Shown here piece after piece: positions 47,290-59,482 of a stretch of 64,000 nt of DNA (within the stretch, counting starts at the first letter, position 1; each line of letters begins with the position of its first letter). The DNA comes from Ephydatia muelleri (taxonomy: Eukaryota; Porifera; Demospongiae; Spongillida; Spongillidae): assembly GCA_013339895.1 (NCBI GenBank), contig JABACO010000023.1, positions 5,866,061-5,930,060 of the forward strand. The letters are read 5' to 3'. The notes under the pieces were generated by a model, which had not been told where the DNA came from, ran no database searches, and was given only the letters and a program-made list of their open reading frames with translations. The position numbers and the translations under genes were made by a program.

Positions 47290-47807
47290 GTCTGTGCCGA
47301 GTGTGCATGGTGACATCGCCGATTCGTTCATTGTAGTTATGATTCATTGAACATTATGCCATTGAACAGTCCATAGCATTCAAGCTATTTATACTATTGA
47401 TTGGACCTTAATTTATTCATGTACTGTAATCGTGTCACTGCAATTTCATTTGTCGATTGATCAAAATTCACGGCCAGACGAAATTTAATCGCTAACATGC
47501 AGATAAGTAATTTTAGTCCATTAATATTATTTATTTATCTTTACAAAGTATTAAGGAGGGGGCCTCTCGTGAGAGTTATTACCCGGGCCCCAACCTGGCT
47601 CTCAACGGGCCTGGCAACTACCAGACTACCATGCATATACTAGTAAGTAAGTCAGACTTGGCTAGTATTAAACGCGACCCGTGACTCGATAGGATAGTGA
47701 TTTTCAATACCAAACCAAAAAAACAAAACAAAAAACGAGCCGATTTAGTACCGGTATATGTACTGATGATGCGTGTCTGGACACGTTAGGTGCTGCACGT
47801 GCAATAG

Positions 47808-47894
47808 TCTCGTACCCAGACCCAAATCATCGCTTACAGTATGACATCACGTAAGCGATGATCATCGTTACGTACTTTGGGTCTGGGTACGAGA
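47808..47894. mobile_element. 87-bp inverted-repeat element
   Basis: TCTCGTACCCAGACCCAAA and its exact complement form the ends; an inner CATCGCTTAC/GTAAGCGATG pair extends the fold. It behaves like a mini-MITE or foldback. Confidence 0.6.
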
Positions 47895-48229
47895 TACACG
47901 TCCAATTGGATCAATACATCAACCAGGTTATGTTATTAAATTGAGCCAAAAAAATAATAATAAATAAAAAATAAAAAGTGAAATACCTTACAAATCGATG
48001 CGAATCAGCGCAAGAGTGCTATGCGAACCAGATCGAGAAGAAAGGTACATAGAAACTATGCCAAATTTCGTGAGTTTCAGTCACATAGCACTTTTTTTAC
48101 TAACATCTCTGTCTTGTCGTAGGAAAAGTAAAGATCACAAATTCTGAGTCTCCTGTCACCTCTGACGTTTCCCAAAAGCACTTTGTTCCCACCGCCAGGT
48201 CCAAATATCCCATACTCAGTTAAGTCTCA

Positions 48230-48314
48230 GACCTGTTTACGTAAGCATTATCGCATAGTAATTAATGCTACGTAGAATGCGATAATGCTGCGATAATGCT
48301 TACGTAAACAGGTC
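48230..48314. mobile_element. 85-bp inverted-repeat element
   Basis: Arms of 26 bases, GACCTGTTTACGTAAGCATT.. and the exact complement, around a short centre that itself repeats GCGATAATGC. Unrelated in sequence to the element at 47808. Confidence 0.65.
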
Positions 48315-49020
48315 AACTAATGCTTCTTTGATGTACTTTAGCATTATTGCGTCACATTTCCACCAGCAACCTTGTAATGATTTCACAAGGTTTATGGGCG
48401 ATTGTACAAGCTATATCATTATGAATATTTCTATTATGCACAGCCCAGTGTTAAATATTCTTGATAGATAGACAAAAGGTTATAAATTCATAAGTTGTCT
48501 AACAGGGCAAATCCTGTAACCGTTTGGTGCCAATTTCTTCAAAATTGAAAATACACCTTATCAATTTTATATAAGGAAGAATTTTCTTTTTGGTCATCAA
48601 TCAAATTCAACTTTGATGATTTACTGCTACTGATAGAAGAGTGTTATTGACAAAATTTCTTGATATCAGTAAAGTACATTTAGTGTTTGTACCATGGTAT
48701 AAAAGCAAGAGTATTTACTAATTTTCTATAATTGATAATATTTAGGTACGTCTTATTGTTACCATTTGGTGTCACTAGGCCTGTACAAAACTGAACTGTC
48801 ACTGCAAGCATGAGTGTGACTCGAGGCAATACAAGCAATGGAAAAAGGAAATCGAATAGGTCGAGCATGGTGTTTCTGCACCATTGGAAGCAATGGCACA
48901 TGAATACATGTACTAAATTTCTACGGTTGAGTAATCTCAATTGGGGATGAAAACTTCTTATAACAGTTGGCTACTATAATTCTTTACCCATTTGCTTATC
49001 TTTAGATCTCACTGAGGCCG

Positions 49021-50110
49021 CCTGGTGCCAATCTCAACTGAGCCTAAGGTTTGGAGGTTTCGGCCTTCACTCTCTCTCTCTCACCACTCAAGTGCTGCCT
49101 TCATTGCATCCTTTTGTTCATCTGGCTTTGCCACTGCAGATAACCATCATCTGATTCATGCGGTTAATACCTTCAATAGCTTAGTCTCTACCTCAGATGC
49201 CATCTCTCCAGAGTCTGCCATTGAGTCTCTCCCTCGCAGAGATCTCTCTCCCATAAGCTGGATAGCTTGACTCACAGTAGTTTGTACGACTCAGCTTCTC
49301 CAGCAAACAAAGCTCGCCTCCTCTCTGCCTCTGCTTCCTTGGCCACTTCATGGGTTTCAGTCCTTCCTTCAGGTGAGCCTGGCCTGCATTTTGACCCTAG
49401 AGAATTCCGCACAGCTATTTCATGGTGGTTGGGTTTAGAAACAACAACAGCCTCCTGCTGTCTGCTATGTCCTGAAATAGCTTTGGACCCCCTGGGGCAT
49501 CATGCACTGTCATGCAGACGAGGTGGTGATGTCGTTCTCCGACACAACCAGCTGCGAGATGTCTTTGTAGATATTTGCCACAAGGCAAACCTTGGAGTGA
49601 GGATCGAGGCAGGTAGTGCACTTACCCCTGACCTTTCTAGGTCTCGTCCTGCGGATGCCCTAGTGACCAATTGGATAGGTGGAAGCTCTGCTGCTTTTGA
49701 TGTAACAGTGACGTCTCCTCTTACACCTGTGTCACTTCATGAATCAAACGTTATGGCAGGAACAGCTGCACTACTGGCAGAGCAAAGGAAGCACCAGGCA
49801 AATGACCCCAAGTGTGATACCCTTGGATGGAAATGCATCCCTCTTGCTGTGGAGAGCTATGGGAACTGGGGTTTTGAAGCCAGGCAGGCTTTTTCCCATT
49901 TGGCCTCGCACCTGTCCTTTAGCATAGGACACCAGAAGTCGAAGCTCTTGGTAGACATCTATGGGAGGCTAAACGTAACCCTGGTGAGGTGCAATGCCAG
50001 AGCTCTCCTAAGCAGAGCATGCAATTGTGTATATAGTGTATTAGTCATAAGAATAACGATGTAGCCTGATATACATTGTTTACTCCTGTAAGTATAGTTT
50101 AGTAGTTTTA
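49021..50110 (+). mobile_element. LINE 3' fragment, family A
   Basis: Same family as the copy at 45455. Coding resumes in HSSAAFIASFCSSGFA, with a stop near 49269, then 49267-50064 is open: WWLGLETTTASCCLLC, LDPLGHHALSCRRGGD, RPADALVTNW, AAFDVTVTSPL, LGWKCIPLAVESYGNWG, LVRCNARALLSR. The reverse transcriptase part is missing. It is followed within about 70 bp by a TTAGGG tract. Confidence 0.8.
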
Positions 50111-50177
50111 AGGTACATGTATTCATGCATTCTTGTATTCTCTGCTGTATTTGTTTCAATTTATTAATGTATATTAT

Positions 50178-50195
50178 TTAGGGTTAGGGTTAGGG
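50178..50195 (+). repeat. Short TTAGGG tract (three units)
   Basis: Three perfect animal telomere-type units between the tail ends of two oppositely oriented family A LINE fragments. Confidence 0.85.
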
Positions 50196-50204
50196 TTATA
50201 ATGA

Positions 50205-50450
50205 TTATTAACAACTATAAATTGACAGTAACAACACTGATTAAATACAAAATTCAGAGGAGCCATCCTACAGAGGATAGCTGTAGCATTAGCCCTGACC
50301 AGGTGGAGATTCAATCGGCCATACATCTCAAGATGGATTTTGGCCGGCACCTAGAGGTGGTAAGTCTAGAGGCTACAGAGGAGATATTGGCAGTGGCTTC
50401 TGTTCCCCAAGCTCCATAAGTTTCAACGAGATAGGGACACATACCAATCC
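50205..50450 (-). mobile_element. LINE 3' fragment, family A, minus strand
   Basis: On minus it encodes CPYLVETYGAWGTEATANIS, then SRLTTSRCRPKSIL, which matches the C-terminal segment of the copy at 56156-58325 (MVAESYGAWGDEASSIIS). The strip that follows keeps faint similarity to RANATAI. It is heavily truncated at 5'. Confidence 0.7.
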
Positions 50451-50685
50451 TAGATCTGAGCACTTGGGGCCATTGGCTTGATGCTATATTATTATTTATA
50501 ATTGTACTCCAATAAGCAAAGTGGATGCAGCTATGTTTTTTTTTAAATTTTGACAACAAGTATGCAGACTCAAACACATAAAACAAAATGCATAATTGCA
50601 TAGAACACAATAACAAACCAAAATATGCAATGCGTAGAATGGTCTTAGTCAGAATGTACATATAAGTTGAGCAGAACATGTAGAA

Positions 50686-52724
50686 TCACAGTGTTTCATC
50701 AAACTGTGCACTTTCCCTGTCAGTAGTATTGCCCAAGCGTGAGGAAGATGAATTCCTTGGAGCTGGTTTTGGCTTCTTGGTGGGAAGAGTATTACCACCT
50801 TTCCTAAGTACAGTACAATCATCTTCACATTTGATGTTGACATATGTGTGCTTATCAACATCTAAGATATCCCCAACAGTCCGACCTCTAAATCGAAGCT
50901 GAGCAGTGGTAGTACTCTCAGTAGATATTGGGACTAAAATCTTCTCAAGTGGTTTCTGAACTGTATTTGTAGTGCCAGGCACACTAAGAGGCATAAACTG
51001 ATTGCTGGCCACCTGAATAGTTTCATACAAACCATTCTCACTGCTTTCTCTTTCTAAATGATGAATTGTTGCATACTCTTCATCTTCATTTAACTCAGTT
51101 CTTTCTTGGTTAGAGTTTACAACATTTTCATATGCAGCCTGTTCAGGTGGAAGAGTAGGTCTAAGACTTCTGACTACAATGTAGCCTTCTGGGTCATCGT
51201 CCCCTTCTATCACCTTAGCGTTTTCACTTAAGTGCAAAGCATCCATACCATTGTGCAAGCTTAATTCATCAAGTTTTTTGTCTGATCTCATAGTGGATTG
51301 TAAGCCTTGCTGCGCAACAGTTACCAATTCATAGCCTTCTGATGCTAGTTTATGTGCAATGCTGTCAGAACTAACATCTGGTGTAAGTTTGAACCTGGCT
51401 AGTTGTGGCGACTGCATTGATGGTGAGACAGCATAAATTTTGTCTCCAGTCACAATGCTTGGTTCAGAGGGATTTTTGATCTGAAAGTAGACATCTCCAT
51501 TTGTCCTCTCCTGTATGTCAATATCTACATAGCCAGAGTTTGTGCTATTTGACGTGTTATTTAGACTTGATGTAAATTGTTGTTCTATTTCAATAGGAGT
51601 TGAAGGGAGGGGCCGTTTTGTAAGGGTTCCGGAGTGAATGGAATGGGCAGATGAAGAAAGTTGACCTTGTCTTGTATTAAGGGTTGGAGGTGGTGATGTA
51701 CTCTCACTGAATCTGGGAATACTATAGATGGATGAGTGAGGGCTGTCGTACATATAAGTGTCTGCTCGGGGTGGCAATTTGTCATAGATTTGAGCATCCA
51801 TCACAGATTTACCACAGTCAACTGGATTGCGTGAGTCTGAAATAGAGGTCTCTTTCTTCAGAATCCTATTTCTTACTGAAAAGTCTAGTGTACTTGAACT
51901 TCCATCATCAATATATGGTTCAACAGTTGTATTCAAGGGTTCAGAAGACACTTTGTAGCTAGAAACAGCAGCAGCAGATTGTTGGTTTATACCAGACGGT
52001 CTATTATCAGGACAAATTGGATCAATCTCAACATAGGGCCTGTTTCTATCGACTTTCTTGTATGTAGCTTTTTGCTGGTCACTTATTGATCCCACATGAC
52101 CTACTGGGATCTCAACCTCAGAGTGAAGGTGATAAGAATGGTCACTGTGCGGTTCCTGAAGTGTTATTTGCTTCTTAATTGTGGGACGATTTGATTCATA
52201 CTGATTATTTAATGCAGATAATGAATTCCTCTGTTGTGAAAACCCTGTTTCAAAACCATTGCCATCATGCATTACAAAAGGCAATCTGTTAACAGAAACC
52301 ACTATACCTCCTGCATAATGCGGCTGATCACCAATGCTGTCCGTGTCCAATCCGTGTAGTACATATCTAGGTTGTGCTGTTGAGATGGGTACTCTCTGAG
52401 GACCTGCACCATCAATGATATGCTCTGGGGACTTTTCAGTTCCAAACTGAGCCCCAGTGTATTTAGTTAAGGTGGACTTGAGCTCACTGAGATATAATGG
52501 CGCTAGAAAGAAATCATAGTTTCCAACTCCAAATGGTCCACGCCTTCCAGATGTAAAACTAAATGCAGCATCATCTCCTCGAAACTGACGTATTGCATTG
52601 TAGGACCATGAACCAAGTTCCACACCATTTGTATCAGAAATAGTAATAGCAGAGTCTGTGAGTGATATTCGGCACTCTCCCCCACAAAAGGTCCCAATAT
52701 TACACAAGGCCTTTGCTGGAAGGG
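50686..52724 (-). CDS. IRS/DOK-type PTB docking protein, large 3' exon
   Basis: One open exon of about 679 codons, starting at a strong acceptor (T-run then CACAG at 52725) and ending at the stop at 50686. The first 100 residues are an IRS-type PTB core: ECRISLTDSAITI, LGSWSYNAIRQF, FTSGRRGPFGVGNYDFF. This fold binds phosphotyrosine NPxY motifs of receptors. The rest is disordered and rich in tyrosine motifs for SH2 partners: PYVEIDP, GYVDIDI, YENVV, EEYATIHH, YETIQV, TYVNIKC. It ends with KPKPAPR. It therefore looks like a membrane-proximal signalling scaffold of the DOK/IRS/FRS2 group; I cannot choose among them. The N-terminus (perhaps a PH domain or myristoylation site) lies in exons further right; the exon begins one base into a codon. 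Confidence 0.85.
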
Positions 52725-55700
52725 CTGTGAAAAAAAAAAAGTAATCAGTAACTGGACTGTACAAAATGAGAATGCAAACCAAATGCTGAGATAATGTAGA
52801 TCTGGATATTTTTCTAATCCAGAGTCTATTAACTGAAAAAGTTAGCTAATCAGTGAGTTACTTGATTTGAACAATATCAATATCGATATGTCCCATAAAT
52901 CCAATGGTAGCATGGGTGGGGATCTGCATCACTAGGAAACAATAATAGTAGATATGATATGCATGCACACATGGAACATAATGATGGAATGCAATAGTTT
53001 ATTAGATTGCAGTGATTTGTATACTACTATCATTGCAGAATAACAACATTGCAGTCAAAATGTACAATGTGAAAGCCCATTGCTTAGTCAAAGTTGTATG
53101 AAGCTGCACAGCTCTGCATCCAATGATGCTTCTGTGCTACAGCATGTACTCCAACTTGCTGCTTAGACATCACTATGGTAACCACAACACAAGTGGACTT
53201 AGAAATGTGAAAAGCACATGCTATGATCAGGGAACATGCCAATAATGACAAGTGAGCATGCTAACTGAACTTTGGTGGAACAGTGGTGAGTGCATGGGTG
53301 TTGAGATCCTGGAAAACCCCAGAGTTGTCTTACGATTCTCAATAAAATCTTTCTACTTTAATGTATTGTGGAGTTGCAGAATAATGCATATTCTTGCACA
53401 TGAGTGCAAAATGGTGGGAATTTGGCCATTTCCATGCATTCAATACAACACCCACACTGTACATGTATGATAAACAATGACCATGAACATGTTAAATAAA
53501 AATAAAAATATTGGTGTGCAAACTTAATGACAGCTCTATGAAGTATATAATAATGACAGTGCAAATGTTTTCCTACAAATACAGCAGGATTGGTTGGCAC
53601 CATAACTTATATAAACTCGAGATCTTTTAGTTTTACTTCATGTGGGATAATACTTTTTTTTTTTTAATTTGTGAACAGCCAGCAGTGCATTACTGGAAGT
53701 ACACATGTAGTACTTGTTAGTTTGCATGCACCAAATGAACAATAATACATTGGCCCATGTACTGGCATATTTATTCTACTACATGCACATCAATAATGTG
53801 CCCTCTGAGTGAATATTGGACATCAGTAAATATGTATCACATTCAAATGGATGTTGCATTATTATTATTTGTGTGGCTCTGTGTAACATTGATATTCCCT
53901 CATCTCAACACTCCACCATTACGTTCCATGCTAAAGAAGGCATGATATGCTTTTGGAACAGTGTTTATATCACAATATAAGAGTAAGTACCACTTACATA
54001 CATTTATGTGCAATTCTTAACCAAACTTGCAAAGGTGCAAAATAGGTCCAGCAATCATCTGTATGCTTCTCTACTGTAATTCTAATTAAAGGAAAACATT
54101 ATAGGTGCATTTATAGATTGAGGTCTCGAGTAGTTAGTGAGAAGTTGAATAGTATTCTTTTTTTCACATTTTACATGAAAGTCCCTCTACCGCACTTCAG
54201 ATGTGATATACAGCAAGTAAATATAAATGAAGTGTCTTCCAAATACACTGGACCAAATCATCTTCTAAAGTATGGGCATTATACTTAAAGCATAGGAATA
54301 AATGAAACGAAAAACCAACTGACAAACACATCCATGAAAAAGACACTGAAAAGTGCCAACACAGTGAGGCTGTTAGGTAAGGACAAGTAAATTATAAATC
54401 TGCTGCTAAATATTGATACCTCTTACGTATACATACACCCACCACACCCACACAGACACACCAACCCACCCACTCACATACACTGTCTGAAACAACATTA
54501 TTGGTTTGTGGGCTGCTTTAATTAATCTCATATGTGTACATGCACCAATCTTACAAGAATGGGATAATAAAGGTCTTGGATATTCTGCAGGTAAGCTAAT
54601 AGATAATCAATAGTTGAAAAGTAGAACATCTACATGTAAGGGAGGGCAATAGGCTGTGAGGTTGATTCAGTTGTAATTAACATACCCATACCTTACAAAA
54701 GCTTATACAATCTTGCATCAAAATAATAATAATAACAGTAAACATTCCCTACAGTATATAAAAATATAGCTAATTCTGATGCACCTTATAAAATAAAAAC
54801 TAATAAATTAATACTGCTTACAACCACACCCTCTTTGGCAAGGACACGTAACTACAAGTACTTGTTAAATGAAGGATTGCAGCCGGAGAGGAACAAAAAG
54901 ACTCCTAGTTGTAAGAACAATGGATAGCGTGCCTTTGTGTGCGCTAGCTAAATCCACATCTTTACATTACGAGGTGAATGTATACGAGCCAAGGGCGGGG
55001 TCACTACCGTGCCGCACGCGAGGACGTGGTTACCTAGAGATGAAAACTGCGCACGTCCACTGAATGTAGGCGCTTGTATGCATATTGTGTTGTCCGCACA
55101 TTCTCTTGCAGGCATGAGTCTATTATACCTTACCTGTCATATTTCGCGGCTAGCGGAGCGAAGATCAATTCAAGCAGAGATATATTATCTCTGATTCAAG
55201 TGATGAAAGAAGGCAAGGCAGTGTTGTTAAAAATGGTCAACCTGCAGTTCCGTTTGTATCGGCTCCTCCCCAGACAAATACACTGTACGTATAAGATAAT
55301 AACTGAACTTGTACGGTATAAGCACCATGTATGGAATACTCATGTACAATCCTATGAATTTATGCATTAATCCTACCCTATAATTGTTTTCCTATATCAA
55401 TACATTTCCCCATACCATGGGCTTTACTATCTGCCAAGTCTCCAGGAAAGTCACATATGACAAATGCATTTCATTGGAATGTAAATGTGTTGTGTATTCA
55501 ACAGGCCTATTTGACTTGAATATGCAGTTATTTTGGATCAATAAGAATCAAATTTTACTAACAAGGTGTCACAAAGAAGACCTGCACATATAGTGTCAGT
55601 ACTACTAATGAGCTAGTGTTTTAAATATAACACATGTATGTTTGGTCTGCAGCTCAATTAAATAAGGTTTATACATGTATGTATGGAAAGGAAGATAGAA

Positions 55701-56155
55701 TATAACAAACTCTATGAAACATTTCAGTGGCTTAAGAGCTATATTATGCAGTGCAGTATTATCCTCTCTAATAAAATTTCATAAACCATGCCATGAAATA
55801 GTATAATTAAAGCTAATGCTGCTAATAATTAAAAATAGATATATACAATAGACATTAAAAAAAAAAATGCTGGATAGACTTCCCATTCACAAGCATCTAT
55901 CCTACACGTATTGGTATTTCATAAAAGAACAACACATCAGAACTGATCATTTCATGGCAACATCAAATGAGACTTGTGCAAACACCTCGGTTTTCTTGTG
56001 TAGTGTTGGAAAGGGGATTTAGATATTCTGCCTTGATAGCAACAAATTTTAACACTGCTAACAGGTTGCCTTCCATAAATGGCAAATTTCGATGTATTGT
56101 TTTTTGCATAATAATAATTAATATACAATAACACTAAAAAATATAAAAATTAATA
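52725..56155. other. Intronic or intergenic region, no supported exon
   Basis: Upstream sequence of the PTB-protein exon. Mostly AT-rich. It includes a CACCCACC-rich patch (about 54436-54480) and a locally G+C-rich patch at 54860-55150, described separately. The missing PTB N-terminal exon was not located. Confidence 0.35.
54919..55232 (+). other. Candidate promoter/first exons in a G+C-rich patch
   Basis: ATG at 54919 opens MDSVPLCALAKSTSLHYEVN and continues to a possible donor near 55028. After a TCTTGCAG acceptor at about 55111, a second open block reads ESIIPYLSYFAASGAKINSS and SLIQVMKEGKAVLLKM. I do not recognise the protein. The same patch has a good donor on minus near 55127 (GACAG then GTAAGG) preceded by ATG, so it could instead be the first exon of the minus-strand PTB gene. 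Either way it looks promoter-like. Confidence 0.25.
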
Positions 56156-58325
56156 ATGATGATACATGGAAACTCTTGGTCAGTAAGTACCCTCATAGTC
56201 CAACCCCCAGTTTCAGATGTTGAATTCAAGCTTCCTAGTGATCAAAATCTCATGTCCATCCTTATGTCCAAGTTGACTGCAGCAGGTCCTTCAGGTTTAA
56301 GAATTCAACACCTTATTGATGCAGCTGAAGTACCACTATAGACCCCACTTCTTCAGTCTCTTAAGGCAGTGATTAACATCTTATCCTCAGGAAAAGCTCC
56401 TAAAGATATCTACCTGGCCGGGGGGAATCTTACAGCTCTTAACAAGGCAACCTTAGGTGATATTCGCCCAATTGCTGTTGGGGAAGTTTTGCGGCGCCTT
56501 GTGGGAAAATGCCTTTGTGCTGCCCTTAGAGTGAAGGCTGCATCATTCTTTGAGTCATACCAGTTTGGAGTGGCCTGCCCCCGTGGAGCTGAAAGAATTA
56601 TTCATGGCCTGAGAGCTTGTGTGGAGGAGCATTGGTTAGAAGAGGACTTCGGAGTGTTAAAGGTGGACATGAAGAATGCTTTCAACCAGGTTTCCCGCCG
56701 AGCTCTTCTCTCTGAGTGTGCTGAACATTTCCCAGAGCTCTTACCTTGGGTTGGTTGGTGCTATGGACAACATCCATACCTCTGGCATACATTGGGTTGT
56801 TTGACCTCAGAATCAGCTCTAGGTCTCTTGGTCAACGTGTCTAAGTGTGAGGTATTCTCCCACCACAACCTTGATGTGTTCCCTTCTGGGATGAAAGCAT
56901 CTGACAAGCCAAACATTGTAATACTTGGTGTGGCCATTGGAGACCTGGACTTTTGCTCTTCATTCATCTCTACCAAGCAGATGGAGGCTAGAGCTCTCCT
57001 ATCCCAACTTGAGCAAGTTGGGGTGTTGGATCCCCAGGTTGCATTGGTCCTCCTTCGTCTGTGTGGAGGGTTTTGTAAGCTGGTACACCTAGCCCGATCA
57101 ACACCACCATCTCTATCTTCACAAGCTCTCAGCCTTTTTGACAATGACATCCGTAGGGTCTTCAGTGAGTGCACTGGGGTTGATACCTCCGATACTGCCT
57201 GGAAACAGGCCCAGCTCAGCCTGAGCAGAGGAGGCCTAGGCTTGCGATCTTTGTCTCACCACTCATCTGCAGCTTACATCTTCTCCATTTGTTCATCTGG
57301 CTTTGGATCCAAATCAGTCCACCACCTATCTCAAGCTGTGGAGGTCTTTAACAACTTAGTCTTTCCAGTAGAAGCCATTAATGTTGAGTCTGTTCTTCTT
57401 TCCCCTCCTATTCAGAAAACACAGTCTTCCAAATTTGATGACCATCTATTCAACAATCTGCTAACTCTATCTTCATTGGCAGACAAAGCCTGTCTATTGT
57501 CCATTTCTTCACCCCATGCTTCAGCCTGGCTGTCTGTAACTCCCTCTGAGGGCCTTGGACTCCATCTAGATCCACCTGTTTTCCAGATTGCTGTAAAGTG
57601 GTGGCTTGGCCTCGATACTTCAGAGGGCTCTCAGTGTACCCTGTGCCCCGGTGTACTTGATCACCTTGACCACCATGCAGTCACCTGCAAATATGGTGGA
57701 GATGTGGTCTCCCGCCACAACAAGATCAGAGATATCCTGGTGGAGACCTGTCGGCGTGCACACATAGGTGTTCAGGTGGACTTAAGTGGGCAACAATCTC
57801 ACCCATGACCACAATAAGACTCGCCCAGCTGATAGCTTACTATCCAATTGGTTCTTAGGCAAACCAGCAGCACTAGATGTCTCCATCCCTTCTCCACTAA
57901 ACCCTTTAACCCTTTTGGAAGCGGGAGTCTTGGCCAAGTCTGCTGCTCAGGTCACAGAGGCGAGGAAACATCAAGCTAATAATCCCAAATGTTCGGAACT
58001 TGGATGGGTATGTGTCCCCATGGTGGCAGAATCGTATGGAGCTTGGGGTGATGAGGCCTCTTCTATCATCTCATCAATCGCCTCCAGACTTGCCACCTCT
58101 ACATGCAAGTCCAAGTCAGTTGTGCTGAATGACATTTATGGCCGGTCTAATGTCCATCTAGTTCGTGCCAATGCTACAGCCATCATTTCTAGAATTATCC
58201 CACTGTCGTAGAGCAAGATCCGATTGTATGTGTAATTTGTTTGTTTAATGTTTATGTACTGTGTTATTATTTTTGTATATCTTGTCTTTATTTCAATACA
58301 ATAAATAATATTATTATTTTTAAAG
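56156..58325 (+). mobile_element. LINE, family A (RLE-type), longest copy
   Basis: It has reverse transcriptase and C-terminal endonuclease parts. 56230-56340 encodes LTAAGPSGLRIQHL before an in-frame stop at 56338. 56369-57808 is open: IRPIAVGEVLRRL, FGVLKVDMKNAFNQVSR (palm A), then a jump from LWHTLGCLTSESA to LGLLVNVSKCEVF. The catalytic YxDD stretch expected between these is deleted. The thumb, zinc motif (LDHLDHHAVTC) and, after a frame change near 57790, endonuclease-like sequence (RPADSLLSNW, AALDVSIPSPL) and LVRANATAI follow. The end is AT-rich with AATAAATAATATTATT. It lies antisense in what may be an intron of the PTB gene. Confidence 0.85.
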
Positions 58326-59482
58326 TGTATGTAGTGTCAGAGTGGTTTTTGAGATATTTATGTCTAAAATATAGTACTTAATACTAATATACAAAAGAAT
58401 ATGAATGTACAAAATATTCTCCACACATGCTCAAAGGGGTTCAGGTATGTTGATTTGAGTAGGTGACAGCATAACTGTATCCAAATGGGGTTGCATTCAC
58501 CTATGTTTGGGAGACAGAATATTCATTGTATTGGAATAAGTACAAAGAGACAACAACTTCTAGCTTATAATATATATGGTACAAACAAATTCTTAATACC
58601 AATACCAAGTACAGGAAGAGCGGAGAAACTAAAATTCAGAAGTCAAAATATATATTGTGTAATCTGCAATTAGCTGCATATCTTTACTGTGCATAATACG
58701 TCAGTCAACTTTATAACAATAACTTACCATTGGTTGACCATCAGCTGTGGCAGGTGTAGATGCACTTTAATAAGGGAATGAAGAATGTGCAAAGTAGGTA
58801 CAGTGCTTCAGCTGAATGTATATTTTATTGCCCGCACTCACATCAAAATACATTTAAATACCATTAAAAAAATTACATGTGCTAATACTTTGGAGAATTG
58901 AACTTACATAACTGGTACCATGTCCACATGTTGAGATGGCTAATGTACGGAAAATAAATTCACAACACAACATCAGCAATGGGATGTAGTATTGTTTAGG
59001 TGAATGTGTTAACGTGTCTATCTAAGCCTTGTACATATGTAAAAGAACCATTTTGCTACGTAAGGAATCAGTTTTTAATTTCACGGGAAACATTTTAGCT
59101 TAACACTGGGGTGATGCTACTGTGATGAAAAGAGTGTTAGATTAGGTTTTGTGGTATTGCAGAGGACATAAATAACCAGGGCAGATCTGAATGGATTATT
59201 TCATTAGTCATAATTATGTATACGAGATCACGATGCTGTGCTTACAGTGCATTAGGAAAAATGTACATACATAGGAAGCTTGGTTATTCATGGTGTAGTA
59301 GTAATAAAGTAACTTGATTCAAATAAATAATTTTAACACCGGGTTTACAACAGATGTGGGGAAATTTTGGGGAATATAAAATATTGATAATTCCCTCCTA
59401 TGAGTTTCTTTTCTAAACAAATCATTAAAAATAATCATTACTAATGAAGTTAGGAATATAAAGAATCTGCAGGCATAGACGC
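58326..59482. other. Non-coding apart from two small minus exons
   Basis: AT-rich. Apart from the exon pair at 58728-58939 I see nothing supportable. Confidence 0.35.
58728..58939 (-). other. Two small minus-strand exons, possibly of the PTB gene
   Basis: Exon at 58939-58908 (acceptor TACATTAG, donor GTAAGTTC) joins the exon at 58764-58728 (acceptor TTAAAG, donor GTAAGT) in frame, giving PSQHVDMVPV and ASTPATADGQPM around the join. The two good donors and the low-complexity translation support real exons. They lie on the strand and in the direction expected for upstream exons of the PTB protein, but the phase shows at least one exon is missing between. Confidence 0.4.

Larger units (their letters stand above)
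45280..47613 (+). mobile_element. hAT DNA transposon with 8-bp target duplication
   Basis: GCAACTAC flanks both ends exactly (45272-45279 and 47614-47621), the 8-bp duplication typical of hAT elements. The ends form imperfect inverted repeats: CAGTGCCGTTGAGAG at left and CAGGCCCGTTGAGAG as the reverse complement of the right. The left subterminal part is G-rich (GGGGGCAGGGGGG..). Inside are the 3' half of a transposase and a LINE fragment that interrupts it. Confidence 0.85.
47622..49020. other. Non-coding region with two small palindromic elements
   Basis: No gene supported. It holds two short inverted-repeat elements (47808-47894 and 48230-48314) and AT-rich sequence. The minus-strand frame at 48680-48940 has no recognisable feature. 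Confidence 0.4.
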
